This document shows, in pieces, positions 17,159 to 25,377 of a DNA stretch of 64,000 bases. The notes under the pieces were generated by a model, which worked only from the letters and a program-made list of their open reading frames with translations, had not been told where the DNA came from and searched no databases. The stretch is taken from positions 186,001-250,000 of the forward strand of contig NZ_JNZD01000002.1 in the NCBI RefSeq assembly GCF_000725495.1, given 5' to 3'. The DNA comes from Streptomyces aureus. Its GTDB lineage: Bacteria > Actinomycetota > Actinomycetes > Streptomycetales > Streptomycetaceae. Made by a program: the position numbers and the translations under genes. Position 1 is the first letter of the stretch. Each line of letters starts with the position of its first letter.

Positions 17159-19588
17159 GTGTCGCACCACACGCCTCCTCGTCAACTGCCGGATGCCGAC
17201 GCGGGTCCGGCCCCCGACGCACCGGCGACGGACGAGACCCCAGGGGACTCCGGGACGGGCGAGCGGGCCGTGACGGCTTCCGGCACCGGCGTCGGCACCG
17301 GCGTCGGCACCGGTGCCGACGCCGAGGAGCCGCCGGGCGAGCGCGCCGAGGAGGCGGCCGCCGACGACGAACCCGCCGTGTCCCACGGCGCGGCCGAGGA
17401 CGAGGCAGCCGTCTCGCGGGCCACCGCCGGGAACGAACCCCCGGCGTCCCCCGCCCCCGCCGACGACGAACCCGCTCCCCCGCACCCCGAAAGCGACACC
17501 GAGTCCGGCACCGCTCCCGCTGTCGGCACCAGCACCGGCACCGGCACCGACGGCCGAGTCACCGTCCCGCGCCCCGGCCTCCCCGGCGACGACAAGGAAG
17601 CGGCCGGACTCCCCGCCGCGACCGCCGCCGGCGCCGAACCCGCCGGCGCCGAACCCACCGGCGCCGACTCCCCGGCCGGAGACGGACCCACCGCCTCGGA
17701 CACCCCCGACGACGACGCCCCCGGCACCCCGCACGCCGCCGAGGACGAGCACCCCGCCGAACCGGCGCCCGCGGAGGAAGCCGAACCCGCGCCCGCACCT
17801 GAACCCGCGGACACGCCCACCCCCGCGGACGCGCCCTTCGACGCGGAAGCACCCGGGGACGCGGGCGCCGACACCACGGCCCCCGCCACGAGCACCGGCC
17901 CCGCCGCCCCCCGCCCCGGCCTGTTCGGCTGGCGGCGGCGCTACCCCCGGGCCGCTCGGGTCGTCGGGGCGGTCACCACCGTTCTGGCCGCCGCGCTGGT
18001 GGTCACCGTCCTCATCGTGCCCAACCGCCTCGACTGGATGTCCGTCCAGGCGTTCTTCCGCCTCCCGGTCGAGGGGATCTTCCTCGCGGCCGTCCTGCTC
18101 GTGCTGCCCGCCAGGGCGCGCCGGATCACGGCCGGGGTCCTCGGGGTGGTCCTCGGGCTGTCCGCGATCCTCAAGTGCCTCGACATGGGCTTCCGGCAGA
18201 CCCTGGCCCGGCCCTTCGACCTGGTCTTCGACTGGGTGCTGCTGAGCGACGGGGCGGACTGGGTGAAGGACTCCTTCGGGCACTCGGGCGAGATACTCGC
18301 GATCGTCGGGGTGATCGTCCTGGTCGTCGCCGTGCTCGCGCTGAGCGTGCTCGCGACGATGAGGCTGGCGAGCGCGCTGGCCCGGCACCGCACCGCGGCC
18401 GTGCGCACCACGCTCGTCCTGGGCGTCGCCTGGGTCGCCTGCTTCACCCTGGGCGTGCAGTTCGGCGGTGTCACCTTCGCCACCAAGGGCTACGCCACGT
18501 ACCTCTCCAACCGGGTGAAGTACGTCCGCGACGGTCTCGGCGACGCCGACGTCTACAAGAAGCAGATGGCCGTCGACGCCTTCGCCCACACCCCGTCCGA
18601 CCAGTTGCTGACCGGGCTGCGCGGCAAGGACGTGATGCTCACGTTCATCGAGAGCTACGGCCGGGTGGCCATCGACGATCCGTCGATGGGACCGGAGGTC
18701 GACGCGACGCTCACGGAAGGCAACGCCCGGCTCAAGGCGGCCGGCTTCTCGGCGCGCAGCGGCTGGCTCAGGTCGCCCGTGACGGGCGCCGGCAGCTGGC
18801 TGGCGCACTCGACGTTCCTGTCCGGCACGTGGGTCAAGAACCAGCAGCGGTACCGCTCCCTGACCACCAGTGACCGCGCGACCCTGACGAGCTACTTCCA
18901 GAAGACCGGCGCCTGGCGCACGGTCGGCGTCGTCCCGGGCGTGCGGAAGCCCTGGCCCGAGGGCAAGTACTTCGGCCTCGACCACATCTACGACTCGACC
19001 CATCTCGGCTACCAGGGCCCGTACTTCAGCTGGACGCCGGTGCCGGACCAGTTCAGCCTGGAGGCCTTCCAGAAGCTGGAGCACGGCAAGAAGAACCGTG
19101 ACCCGATCATGGCGGAGATCATCCTCGCCTCCAGCCACAACCCCTGGTCCCCGATCGCCCACATGATCGACTGGAAGGACCTCGGGGACGGCAAGGTCTT
19201 CTACAAGATCAAGAAGGAGGGGACGAACCCGACGGAGGTCTGGAAGAGCTCGAAGCGGGTGCGGACCGAGTACCGCAAGGCGATCCAGTACTCCCTGGAC
19301 AGCCTGACCCAGTGGGTCCAGCGCTACGGCGACGACAACACCGTCCTCGTGTTCCTCGGCGACCACCAGCCCGTCCCGACGGTCACCGGGGGCACCTCCA
19401 ACCGGGACGTGCCCGTGACCATCGTGGCCCGTGACCCGAAGGTGCTGGACCGCATCTCCGACTGGGGCTGGACGGAGGGCCTCAAGCCCGCGGCGAACGC
19501 TCCGGAGTGGGCGATGAACAAGTTCCGCGACCGCTTCATGACGGCGTACGGCTCGCAGCCGGGCGCGGTGACCTCCACCTCCCACTGA
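17159..19588 (+). CDS. Membrane-anchored sulfatase / LtaS-like phosphotransferase with long acidic N-terminal tail
   Basis: An ~809-residue alkaline-phosphatase-superfamily protein. The first ~250 residues are a disordered tail rich in Pro, Ala, Glu and Asp. Five or so transmembrane helices follow (about 265-440, e.g. VVGAVTTVLAAALVVTVLIV), then an extracytoplasmic sulfatase domain with DVMLTFIESYGR (metal ligands), GAGSWLAHSTFLSG (nucleophile region, Ser/Thr) and FLGDHQPVP (metal ligands). The tail is probably cytoplasmic. Candidate roles are sulfate-ester hydrolysis or phosphoglycerol transfer to cell-surface polymers. GTG 17159 has GGAAGG eight bases upstream; ATG 17102 is an alternative. 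The last coding codons are duplicated downstream. Confidence 0.82.
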   Translation: MSHHTPPRQLPDADAGPAPDAPATDETPGDSGTGERAVTASGTGVGTGVGTGADAEEPPGERAEEAAADDEPAVSHGAAEDEAAVSRATAGNEPPASPAPADDEPAPPHPESDTESGTAPAVGTSTGTGTDGRVTVPRPGLPGDDKEAAGLPAATAAGAEPAGAEPTGADSPAGDGPTASDTPDDDAPGTPHAAEDEHPAEPAPAEEAEPAPAPEPADTPTPADAPFDAEAPGDAGADTTAPATSTGPAAPRPGLFGWRRRYPRAARVVGAVTTVLAAALVVTVLIVPNRLDWMSVQAFFRLPVEGIFLAAVLLVLPARARRITAGVLGVVLGLSAILKCLDMGFRQTLARPFDLVFDWVLLSDGADWVKDSFGHSGEILAIVGVIVLVVAVLALSVLATMRLASALARHRTAAVRTTLVLGVAWVACFTLGVQFGGVTFATKGYATYLSNRVKYVRDGLGDADVYKKQMAVDAFAHTPSDQLLTGLRGKDVMLTFIESYGRVAIDDPSMGPEVDATLTEGNARLKAAGFSARSGWLRSPVTGAGSWLAHSTFLSGTWVKNQQRYRSLTTSDRATLTSYFQKTGAWRTVGVVPGVRKPWPEGKYFGLDHIYDSTHLGYQGPYFSWTPVPDQFSLEAFQKLEHGKKNRDPIMAEIILASSHNPWSPIAHMIDWKDLGDGKVFYKIKKEGTNPTEVWKSSKRVRTEYRKAIQYSLDSLTQWVQRYGDDNTVLVFLGDHQPVPTVTGGTSNRDVPVTIVARDPKVLDRISDWGWTEGLKPAANAPEWAMNKFRDRFMTAYGSQPGAVTSTSH

Positions 19589-19634
19589 CGCGCTCGCAGC
19601 CGGCACGGTGACCTCCAGCGCCTCCCACTGACGC
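19551..19634 (+). repeat. Tandem duplication of the sulfatase 3' end including its stop codon
   Basis: GCTCGCAGCCGGGCGCGGTG... (19551-19591), which encodes the last residues and the TGA at 19586-19588, is followed at once by a similar ~43-bp copy (19592-19634) with CTCCCACTGACGC repeated. The second copy is noncoding and out of frame with the gene. Confidence 0.75.
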
Positions 19635-19704
19635 CTCCGCGACCGGCAGCACCCTCTCCGCGCCCGCGGAGATCCCGCCCCAGCGGCGGACGCAGACACC
19701 CGAA

Positions 19705-19743
19705 ACGACGGGCCCGCAGCCTCTCCGGCAGCGGGCCCGTCGT
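19705..19743 (+). terminator. Strong hairpin terminator after the sulfatase
   Basis: A perfect 13-bp inverted repeat (ACGACGGGCCCGC at 19705-19717, complement at 19731-19743) with a 13-base loop. It isolates the sulfatase gene from the glucarate operon promoter that begins at ~19799. Confidence 0.8.
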
Positions 19744-19798
19744 GCTGTGCGGGCACCCGCGACGGCCGCCCGGCACCTGATCGGCGGCGCGCCGCCCA

Positions 19799-19827
19799 TT
19801 GACCTCAGGGATTCACGAATCTAACCT
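19799..19827 (+). promoter_or_regulatory. Predicted housekeeping promoter of the glucarate operon
   Basis: TTGACC at 19799-19804 and TAACCT at 19822-19827 are 17 bp apart, close to the Streptomyces HrdB consensus (TTGAC / TANNNT). Transcription would start near 19834, about 40 bp before the kdgD-like gene. Confidence 0.6.
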
Positions 19828-19833
19828 GAGTTC

Positions 19834-19859
19834 GCATACATAGACAGCGTCTGCATACA
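19834..19859 (+). promoter_or_regulatory. Candidate operator: direct repeats GCATACA over the glucarate operon start site
   Basis: GCATACA occurs at 19834-19840 and 19853-19859, 19 bp apart. Between them, AGAC-AGC-GTCT is a small dyad. The position at the predicted transcription start suits repression by a sugar-acid regulator (GntR or IclR type), which is inferred; none is encoded nearby. Confidence 0.45.
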
Positions 19860-19871
19860 GGGATGAGACTC

Positions 19872-20831
19872 ATGGCAGGGTTCGGCGCGGATCCGGACGG
19901 CGTGGTCCAGCGGCTGCGGGACGGCATGGCGGGCGGGGTGCTGTCGTTCCCGCTCACGAGCTTCACGGAGGACGGCCGCCTCGATCCGGAGGGGTACAGG
20001 TCGTATCTGGGCGGGCGGCTGGCCACGGCCCCGGGCGCGGTGTTCCCCGCCTGCGGGACCGGCGAGTTCAGCGCGCTGGACGAGGACGAGTACCGCGAGG
20101 TCGTCGCGGCGACGGTCGAGGTCGCGAAGGGCCGCGTCCCCGTCGTCGCGGGCACCGGCTACGGCTGGGCGCAGGCGCTGCGCTTCGCCCGGATCGCGGA
20201 GGAGGCCGGCGCGGACGCCCTCCTCGTGCTGCCCCACTATCTCGTCGAGGCCCCCGAGGCGGGTCTGGTCGAGCAGCTGCGCCGGATCGCCGCCGGCACC
20301 CGGCTGCCGCTGATCGCCTACCAGCGCGGCCCGGTCGCCTTCACCCCCGAGGGACTGCGGTCCGTCGCCGCGATCCCGGGCGTGATCGGGCTCAAGGACG
20401 GGCACAGCGACCTCGACCGGCTCCAGCGTCTCACCCTCGCGGCGCCCGACGGCTTCCTGTTCTTCAACGGGGCCGCCACCGCCGAGATCCAGGCCCGCGC
20501 GTACGCCACCGTCGGCGTCCCCGCCTATTCGTCGGCCGTCCACGCCTTCGCCCCCGAGATCGCCGGCGCCTTCTTCACCGCCCTGCGCGACGGCGACGAG
20601 GCGACGGTGAACAAGCTCCTGCGCGACTTCTACGTCCCCCTCGTCGAGCTGCGCGACCGGGTGCCCGGCTACGCCGTCTCGCTCGTCAAGGCCGCCGCCC
20701 GGCTGCGAGGCCTGCCCGTCGGCCCGGTGCGCGCCCCGCTCACCGACCCGGGACCGGCCGATCTGGCCGCCCTGGAGCGGATCCTCGACACCGGACTGGC
20801 CCTCGTCGGCGCCACGCGCCGGGCCACCTGA
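19872..20831 (+). CDS. kdgD: 5-dehydro-4-deoxyglucarate dehydratase
   Basis: A 319-residue DHDPS/N-acetylneuraminate lyase-family protein. It should convert 5-keto-4-deoxy-D-glucarate to 2-oxoglutarate semialdehyde, CO2 and water in D-glucarate catabolism. Catalytic residues are in place: the Schiff-base lysine in [11 protein letters not shown], the tyrosine of [12 protein letters not shown], and the carboxylate-binding CGTGEFSAL. The next gene is glucarate dehydratase, which makes its substrate, so the two-gene operon is self-consistent. The following step, oxidation of the semialdehyde to 2-oxoglutarate, is not encoded next to it. ATG 19872 (MAGFGAD) is preferred; ATG 19863 is three codons earlier. 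Confidence 0.9.
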   Translation: MAGFGADPDGVVQRLRDGMAGGVLSFPLTSFTEDGRLDPEGYRSYLGGRLATAPGAVFPACGTGEFSALDEDEYREVVAATVEVAKGRVPVVAGTGYGWAQALRFARIAEEAGADALLVLPHYLVEAPEAGLVEQLRRIAAGTRLPLIAYQRGPVAFTPEGLRSVAAIPGVIGLKDGHSDLDRLQRLTLAAPDGFLFFNGAATAEIQARAYATVGVPAYSSAVHAFAPEIAGAFFTALRDGDEATVNKLLRDFYVPLVELRDRVPGYAVSLVKAAARLRGLPVGPVRAPLTDPGPADLAALERILDTGLALVGATRRAT

Positions 20832-20935
20832 GACACCTGGAAGGAACCCGTCCCGGCGGGGTGCGGCCCGGGCCGCCGCCGTCGCCCCCGGGCCCCCGAC
20901 TCCGCCCCCATCGTCCCTCTCGCACAAGGATTGTG

Positions 20936-22270
20936 ATGCAGCGTCACCAGCCGACGATCACCGAGTTCTCCGTCTATCCCGTCGCCGGGCGGGACTGCAT
21001 GGAGCTGAACCTGTCGGGCGCCCACGGTCCCTGGTTCACCCGCAACGTCCTGGTCCTCAAGGACTCGGAGGGGCGGACCGGGCTCGGCGAGGTGCCGGGC
21101 GGGGAGAGCATCACCCGGACCCTGCGGGACGCCGGGCCGCTCGTCCTCGGGGCGAAGGTCGGGGACTACCAGCGCGTCCTGCGCGAGATCGGGAAGCGCT
21201 TCGGCGACCGGGACGCGGGCGGCCGCGGCGCCCAGACCTTCGATCTGCGCACGACCGTCCACGCCGTCACCGCCGTCGAGTCGGCCCTGCTCGACCTGCT
21301 GGGCCGGCATCTCGACGTACCGGTCGCGGCCCTCCTCGGCGACGGAGTGCAGCGCGACCGGGTGCGGGTGCTGGGCTATCTCTTCTTCGTCGGCGACCCG
21401 GACCGCACGGATCTGCCCTACGTCCGCGAGAGCGGCTCGGACGTCGACTGGTACCGGCTGCGGCACGAGGAGGCGCTCACCCCCGGCGCGATCGTCCGGC
21501 AGGCCGAGGCCGCCCACGCGCTGTACGGCTTCCGCGACTTCAAGCTGAAGGGCGGGGTCCTGGAGGGCGCCGAGGAGGTCCGGGCCGTACGGGCGCTGAA
21601 GGAGCGTTTCCCCGAGGCGCGGGTGACCCTCGACCCCAACGGCGCCTGGTCGCTGCGGGAGGCGGTCGAGCTGTGCGGGCCGCTGGTCGGCACGCTCGCC
21701 TACGCCGAGGACCCCTGCGGCGCCGAGGACGGCTACTCGGGCCGGGAGGTCCTGGCCGAGTTCCGCCGGGCGACGGGGCTGCCGACGGCGACCAACATGA
21801 TCGCCACGGACTGGCGCCAGCTCACCCACGCGCTGGCGCTCCAGTCGGTGTCCATCCCGCTCGCCGACCCGCACTTCTGGACCATGCGGGGCTCGGTGCG
21901 CGTGGCCCAGCTGTGCAACGCGATGGGTCTGACCTGGGGCTGCCACTCGAACAACCACTTCGACATCTCGCTCGCCATGGTCACCCACTGCGGTGCCGCC
22001 GCCCCGGGCCCGTACAACGCCCTCGACACCCACTGGATCTGGCAGGAGGGCCTGGAGCGGCTCACGGTCGCGCCGCCGCGGATCGTGGACGGCGAGATCG
22101 CGCTTCCCGACGCCCCCGGGCTGGGCGTCGAGCTGGACATGGACCGGCTGCTGGAGGCGCACGATCTGTATCGGAAGGAGGCGCTCGGCGCCCGTGACGA
22201 CGCGGTCGCCATGCGTCACCTCGTCCCGGATTGGGAATTCGATCCGAAGCGCCCCGCCCTGGTGCGCTGA
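20936..22270 (+). CDS. gudD: Glucarate dehydratase
   Basis: A 444-residue enolase-superfamily enzyme dehydrating D-glucarate (and possibly L-idarate) to 5-keto-4-deoxyglucarate. Family markers are the Lys pair in [16 protein letters not shown], metal ligands in [22 protein letters not shown] and ATNMIATDW, and the catalytic His of [13 protein letters not shown]. Length equals the family norm. ATG 20936 has AAGGA five bases upstream. It is 104 bp downstream of kdgD and probably co-transcribed, though the GC-rich gap could contain a second promoter. No glucarate transporter is next to the operon. Confidence 0.94.
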   Translation: MQRHQPTITEFSVYPVAGRDCMELNLSGAHGPWFTRNVLVLKDSEGRTGLGEVPGGESITRTLRDAGPLVLGAKVGDYQRVLREIGKRFGDRDAGGRGAQTFDLRTTVHAVTAVESALLDLLGRHLDVPVAALLGDGVQRDRVRVLGYLFFVGDPDRTDLPYVRESGSDVDWYRLRHEEALTPGAIVRQAEAAHALYGFRDFKLKGGVLEGAEEVRAVRALKERFPEARVTLDPNGAWSLREAVELCGPLVGTLAYAEDPCGAEDGYSGREVLAEFRRATGLPTATNMIATDWRQLTHALALQSVSIPLADPHFWTMRGSVRVAQLCNAMGLTWGCHSNNHFDISLAMVTHCGAAAPGPYNALDTHWIWQEGLERLTVAPPRIVDGEIALPDAPGLGVELDMDRLLEAHDLYRKEALGARDDAVAMRHLVPDWEFDPKRPALVR

Positions 22271-22314
22271 CCAGGGAGTCCGGCTCGAATCCGGCAAAAA
22301 GCTCCGCCGACCCC

Positions 22315-22345
22315 TTGCACTGACGGCGGGCACCTGAATTACTGT
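22315..22345 (+). promoter_or_regulatory. Candidate promoter of paaK
   Basis: TTGCAC at 22315-22320 and TACTGT at 22340-22345 are 19 bp apart, a slightly long spacing. They lie just upstream of a perfect palindrome (22357-22374) that would overlap the transcription start. Confidence 0.4.
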
Positions 22346-22356
22346 CCGGAACAGAA

Positions 22357-22374
22357 CGACCGAATGATCGGTCG
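22357..22374. promoter_or_regulatory. Perfect palindromic operator CGACCGA-ATGA-TCGGTCG upstream of paaK
   Basis: A 7+7 inverted repeat with a 4-base spacer ends 34 bp before the paaK start. A PaaR-type TetR repressor controlling phenylacetate genes through an ACCG/CGGT palindrome is known in other actinobacteria. The shape here is compatible, but the regulator is not in the window. Confidence 0.65.
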
Positions 22375-22408
22375 CCTGATATGTGCGGTTGGCGAGGGAG
22401 AGGGCGCG

Positions 22409-23716
22409 ATGGCGGGCTCGACGGACTCGAAGGGCCTGCTCGACGCGGGCGAGCGGCTGGACCCGGACGGACTGCGGGCCCTTCAGCTGGAGCGGCTGCG
22501 CGCCTCGCTGCGGCACGCGTACGAGAACGTGCCCTTCTACCGGGAGTCCTTCGACAAGGCCGGGCTGCGCCCCGAGGATTGCCGTTCGCTCGCCGACCTC
22601 GCCCGGTTCCCGTTCACGGTGAAGGCGGACCTGCGGGAGAACTACCCGTACGGGATGTTCGCGGTGCCGCAGGACCGGATCCGGCGCCTGCACGCGTCCA
22701 GCGGGACGACCGGGCGGCCCACGGTCGTCGGCTACACGGAGAACGACCTGTCCATGTGGGCGGACATGGTGGCCCGTTCGATCCGCGCGGCGGGCGGCCG
22801 GCCCGGCGACAAGGTCCATATCGCCTACGGCTACGGCCTGTTCACGGGCGGCCTAGGCGCCCACTACGGAGCGGAACGCCTCGGCTGTACGGTGATCCCC
22901 GCGTCCGGGGGCATGACGGCCCGCCAGGTGCAGCTGATCCAGGACCTGAAGCCCGAGATCATCATGGTGACCCCGTCGTACATGCTGACCCTGCTCGACG
23001 AGTTCGAGCGCCAGGGCGTGGACCCGCGGGGCACCTCGCTGCGGGTCGGGGTGTTCGGGGCGGAGCCATGGACGCAGGAGATGCGCCGCGAGATCGAGGA
23101 GCGGTTCGCGATCGACGCGGTCGACATCTACGGACTCTCCGAGGTCATCGGTCCCGGTGTCGCCCAGGAGTGCGTGGAGACCAAGGACGGTCTCCACATC
23201 TGGGAGGACCACTTCTACCCGGAGGTCGTCGACCCGATCACCGGTGAGGTGCTGCCGGACGGCGAGGAGGGCGAGCTGGTCTTCACCTCGCTCACCAAGG
23301 AGGCCATGCCCGTCATCCGTTACCGGACCCGGGACCTGACCCGGCTGCTGCCCGGGACGGCGCGGGTCTTCCGCCGGATGGAGAAGATCACCGGACGCAG
23401 CGACGACATGGTCATCCTGCGCGGGGTCAACCTCTTCCCGACGCAGATCGAGGAGATCGTGCTGCGGACGCCGGGGGTCGCCCCGCACTTCCAGCTCCGG
23501 CTGACCCGCGAGGGCCGTCTCGACGCGCTCACGGTCCGGGCGGAGGCCCGGTCAGGTGCGACTCCGGAGGCGCGCGAGGCGGCTGCGCGGGCGATCACGG
23601 CGGGCATCAAGGACGGGATCGGTGTCTCCGTCACGGTGGAGATCGTCGAACCGGAGTCCCTGGAACGGTCGGTGGGCAAGCTGAAGCGGATCGTGGACCT
23701 GCGACCGCGTGCCTGA
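22409..23716 (+). CDS. paaK: Phenylacetate-CoA ligase
   Basis: A 435-residue AMP-forming ligase that activates phenylacetate with ATP and CoA as the first step of the phenylacetyl-CoA pathway. Motifs are HASSGTTGRPTVVGYTEND (P-loop), DIYGLSEVIGPGVAQEC (A5) and GRSDDMVILRGVNLFPTQIEE (A8); the final KLKRIVDLRPR is typical. The length matches PaaK. ATG 22409 has GAGGGAGAGGG upstream. No other paa gene (paaABCDE, paaF-J) is adjacent, so the ligase is detached from the ring-epoxidation genes. A dedicated palindrome just upstream suggests its own repressor. It is followed by a bidirectional terminator. Confidence 0.93.
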   Translation: MAGSTDSKGLLDAGERLDPDGLRALQLERLRASLRHAYENVPFYRESFDKAGLRPEDCRSLADLARFPFTVKADLRENYPYGMFAVPQDRIRRLHASSGTTGRPTVVGYTENDLSMWADMVARSIRAAGGRPGDKVHIAYGYGLFTGGLGAHYGAERLGCTVIPASGGMTARQVQLIQDLKPEIIMVTPSYMLTLLDEFERQGVDPRGTSLRVGVFGAEPWTQEMRREIEERFAIDAVDIYGLSEVIGPGVAQECVETKDGLHIWEDHFYPEVVDPITGEVLPDGEEGELVFTSLTKEAMPVIRYRTRDLTRLLPGTARVFRRMEKITGRSDDMVILRGVNLFPTQIEEIVLRTPGVAPHFQLRLTREGRLDALTVRAEARSGATPEAREAAARAITAGIKDGIGVSVTVEIVEPESLERSVGKLKRIVDLRPRA

Positions 23717-23728
23717 CCGACGCGGGCG

Positions 23729-23760
23729 GGGCCGCGGGGTACCTGACACCCCCGCGGCCC
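23729..23760. terminator. Bidirectional terminator between convergent paaK and acyl-CoA synthetase genes
   Basis: A perfect 11-bp stem (GGGCCGCGGGG / CCCCGCGGCCC) with a 10-base loop sits centrally in the 50-bp convergent gap. It can serve both genes. Confidence 0.85.
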
Positions 23761-23766
23761 TGTCCG

Positions 23767-25266
23767 CTACACCCGGCCGAACCGGTCGCGCAGTTCGCGC
23801 TTGAGGATCTTCCCGCTGGCGTTGCGGGGCAGCTCGTCCACGAACAGGACCCGCTTGGGCGCCTTGAAGTGGGCGAGCTTCTCGCGCGCGTGGGCGATCA
23901 GTTCGTCCTCGGTGACCTCGCCGCGGGGGACGACGACCGCGGTGACGGCCTCGATCCAGCGCTCGTCCGGGAGTCCGACGACGGCCACCTCGGCGACCGA
24001 CCCGTGCGTGTACAGCGCGTCCTCGACCTGCCGCGAGGCGACCAGGACACCACCGGAGTTGATGACGTCCTTCACCCGGTCCACCACGGTGAAGTAGCCG
24101 TGGGCGTCGCGCACGGCGAGGTCCCCCGAGTGGAACCAGCCGTCACGGAACGCCTCGGCGGTCTCCTCGGGCTTGTCCCAGTAGCCCTCGCACAACTGCG
24201 GTGACCGGTAGACGACTTCGCCCGGGGTGCCGTCGGGTACGTCCTCGCCCTCCTCGTCGACGACCCGCGCGTCGACGAACAGCACGGTACGTCCGCAGGA
24301 GTCCATCCGGCCCTTGTGCTCGTCCGGTCCGAGGACGGTGGCGAGCGGGCCGATCTCGCTCTGGCCGAAGCAGTTGTAGAAGGCGAGCTTCGGCAGCCGC
24401 TCGCGCAGCCGCTCCAGCACGGGGACCGGCATGATCGAGGCGCCGTAGTAGGCCTTGCGCAGCCCGCTCAGGTCGCGTTCGGCGAAGTCGGGGCGGTTCG
24501 ACAGGCCGATCCACACGGTGGGCGGGGCGAACAGGCTGTCCGCGCGGCCCGTCTCGATCAGCTCGAAGATCCGGTCCGCGTCCGGTGCGTCGAGGATGGT
24601 GTTCGAGGCGCCGACGGCGAGGTAGGGCAGCAGGAACACATGCATCTGCGCCGAGTGGTACAGCGGCAGCGAGTGCACGGGCAGGTCCCCGGCGCTCAGA
24701 TCGAGGGCGGCGATCGCGCTCAGGTACTCGTGCACCAGGGCGCGGTGCGTCATCATCGCGCCCTTGGGCAGCGCCGTGGTGCCCGAGGTGTAGAGCAGCT
24801 GCACGAGCGTGTCGGCCCGCGGCTCCTCACCGTCGTACGGGAGTGCGTCCTCCAGCCGCCGCAGCAGCGAGTCCTCCGCGTCGCGCAGCGGCAGGGTCCG
24901 GGTGCCCTCGGGGAGCCGGACGGCGAGGTCGGGGTCGGTCAGCACCAGGGCGCTGCCCGACTGGCCCACGATGTAGGCGAGGTCGTCGCCGGTCAGGTTC
25001 TGGTTCACCGGCACATGGACAAGTCCGGCGCGGGCGCAGGCGAGGAAGCCGATCAGATAGGCGTCCGAGTTGTGGCCGTAGGCGCCCACGCGGTCCCCGG
25101 GGGACAGCCCCTGATCCAGGAGGACGGTCGCCGCGCGGGAGACGGCCTCGTCCAGTTCCGCGTACGTCCAGGAGCGCTCTCGGTAGTCGACGGCGCGCCG
25201 CGCCGGTGTGCGCCGGGCGCTGCGGCGCAGCACCCCGTCGACCGTACTGCCGTGTCCAGGCTTCAT
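23767..25266 (-). CDS. Long-chain fatty-acid-CoA ligase family protein
   Basis: A 499-residue ANL-family acyl-CoA synthetase. Motifs are LYTSGTTALPKGAMMTHRAL (P-loop, with TTALPKG in place of the usual TTGxPKG), YNCFGQSEIGPLATVL (A5), GWFHSGDLAVRDAHGYF (A7), DVINSGGVLVASRQVEDAL (A8) and PRNASGKILKRELRD (A10 lysine). It probably activates medium or long acyl chains; substrate unknown. ATG 25266 has GAGGAT upstream. It is the last gene of a minus-strand run after the FadD4-like ligase and the nitronate monooxygenase-like gene. A 111-bp gap with repeated hairpins separates it from them, so it may be transcribed independently. Confidence 0.85.
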   Translation of the reverse strand: MKPGHGSTVDGVLRRSARRTPARRAVDYRERSWTYAELDEAVSRAATVLLDQGLSPGDRVGAYGHNSDAYLIGFLACARAGLVHVPVNQNLTGDDLAYIVGQSGSALVLTDPDLAVRLPEGTRTLPLRDAEDSLLRRLEDALPYDGEEPRADTLVQLLYTSGTTALPKGAMMTHRALVHEYLSAIAALDLSAGDLPVHSLPLYHSAQMHVFLLPYLAVGASNTILDAPDADRIFELIETGRADSLFAPPTVWIGLSNRPDFAERDLSGLRKAYYGASIMPVPVLERLRERLPKLAFYNCFGQSEIGPLATVLGPDEHKGRMDSCGRTVLFVDARVVDEEGEDVPDGTPGEVVYRSPQLCEGYWDKPEETAEAFRDGWFHSGDLAVRDAHGYFTVVDRVKDVINSGGVLVASRQVEDALYTHGSVAEVAVVGLPDERWIEAVTAVVVPRGEVTEDELIAHAREKLAHFKAPKRVLFVDELPRNASGKILKRELRDRFGRV

Positions 25267-25315
25267 GCACGTGATCCTCGATCCGCGCAACGGCCAGGTC
25301 AAGTGAGTGCGGTGG

Positions 25316-25377
25316 GCCGCCGTGGCGCGGCGGACGGGCCGGGCGGGCGGGCCGGCCGCCGTGGCGCGGCGGACGGG
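25316..25377. repeat. Two identical 23-bp hairpin-forming repeats abutting the FadD4-like stop codon
   Basis: GCCGCCGTGGCGCGGCGGACGGG minus its last three bases identifies the unit (GCCGCCGTGGCGCGGCGGAC); full copies are at 25316-25338 and 25355-25377, period 39 bp. The second touches the TGA (25378-25380) of the gene read leftward. Each copy folds into a CCGCCG/CGGCGG stem, so this looks like a duplicated terminator. Confidence 0.7.

Noticed and set aside
16679..19756. Minus-strand open frame of 1025 codons opposite the FadD19-like and sulfatase genes
   Set aside because: Its composition is a Gly/Val/Arg-rich artefact of high GC on the reverse strand. It spans two well-supported genes and has no domain motifs.
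22279..22293. CCGG-CTCGAAT-CCGG resembling a tRNA T-arm after gudD, considered as a tRNA fragment or attachment site
   Set aside because: No anticodon arm, D-arm or acceptor stem can be found around it, and the first loop base is C rather than T. More likely a chance hairpin.
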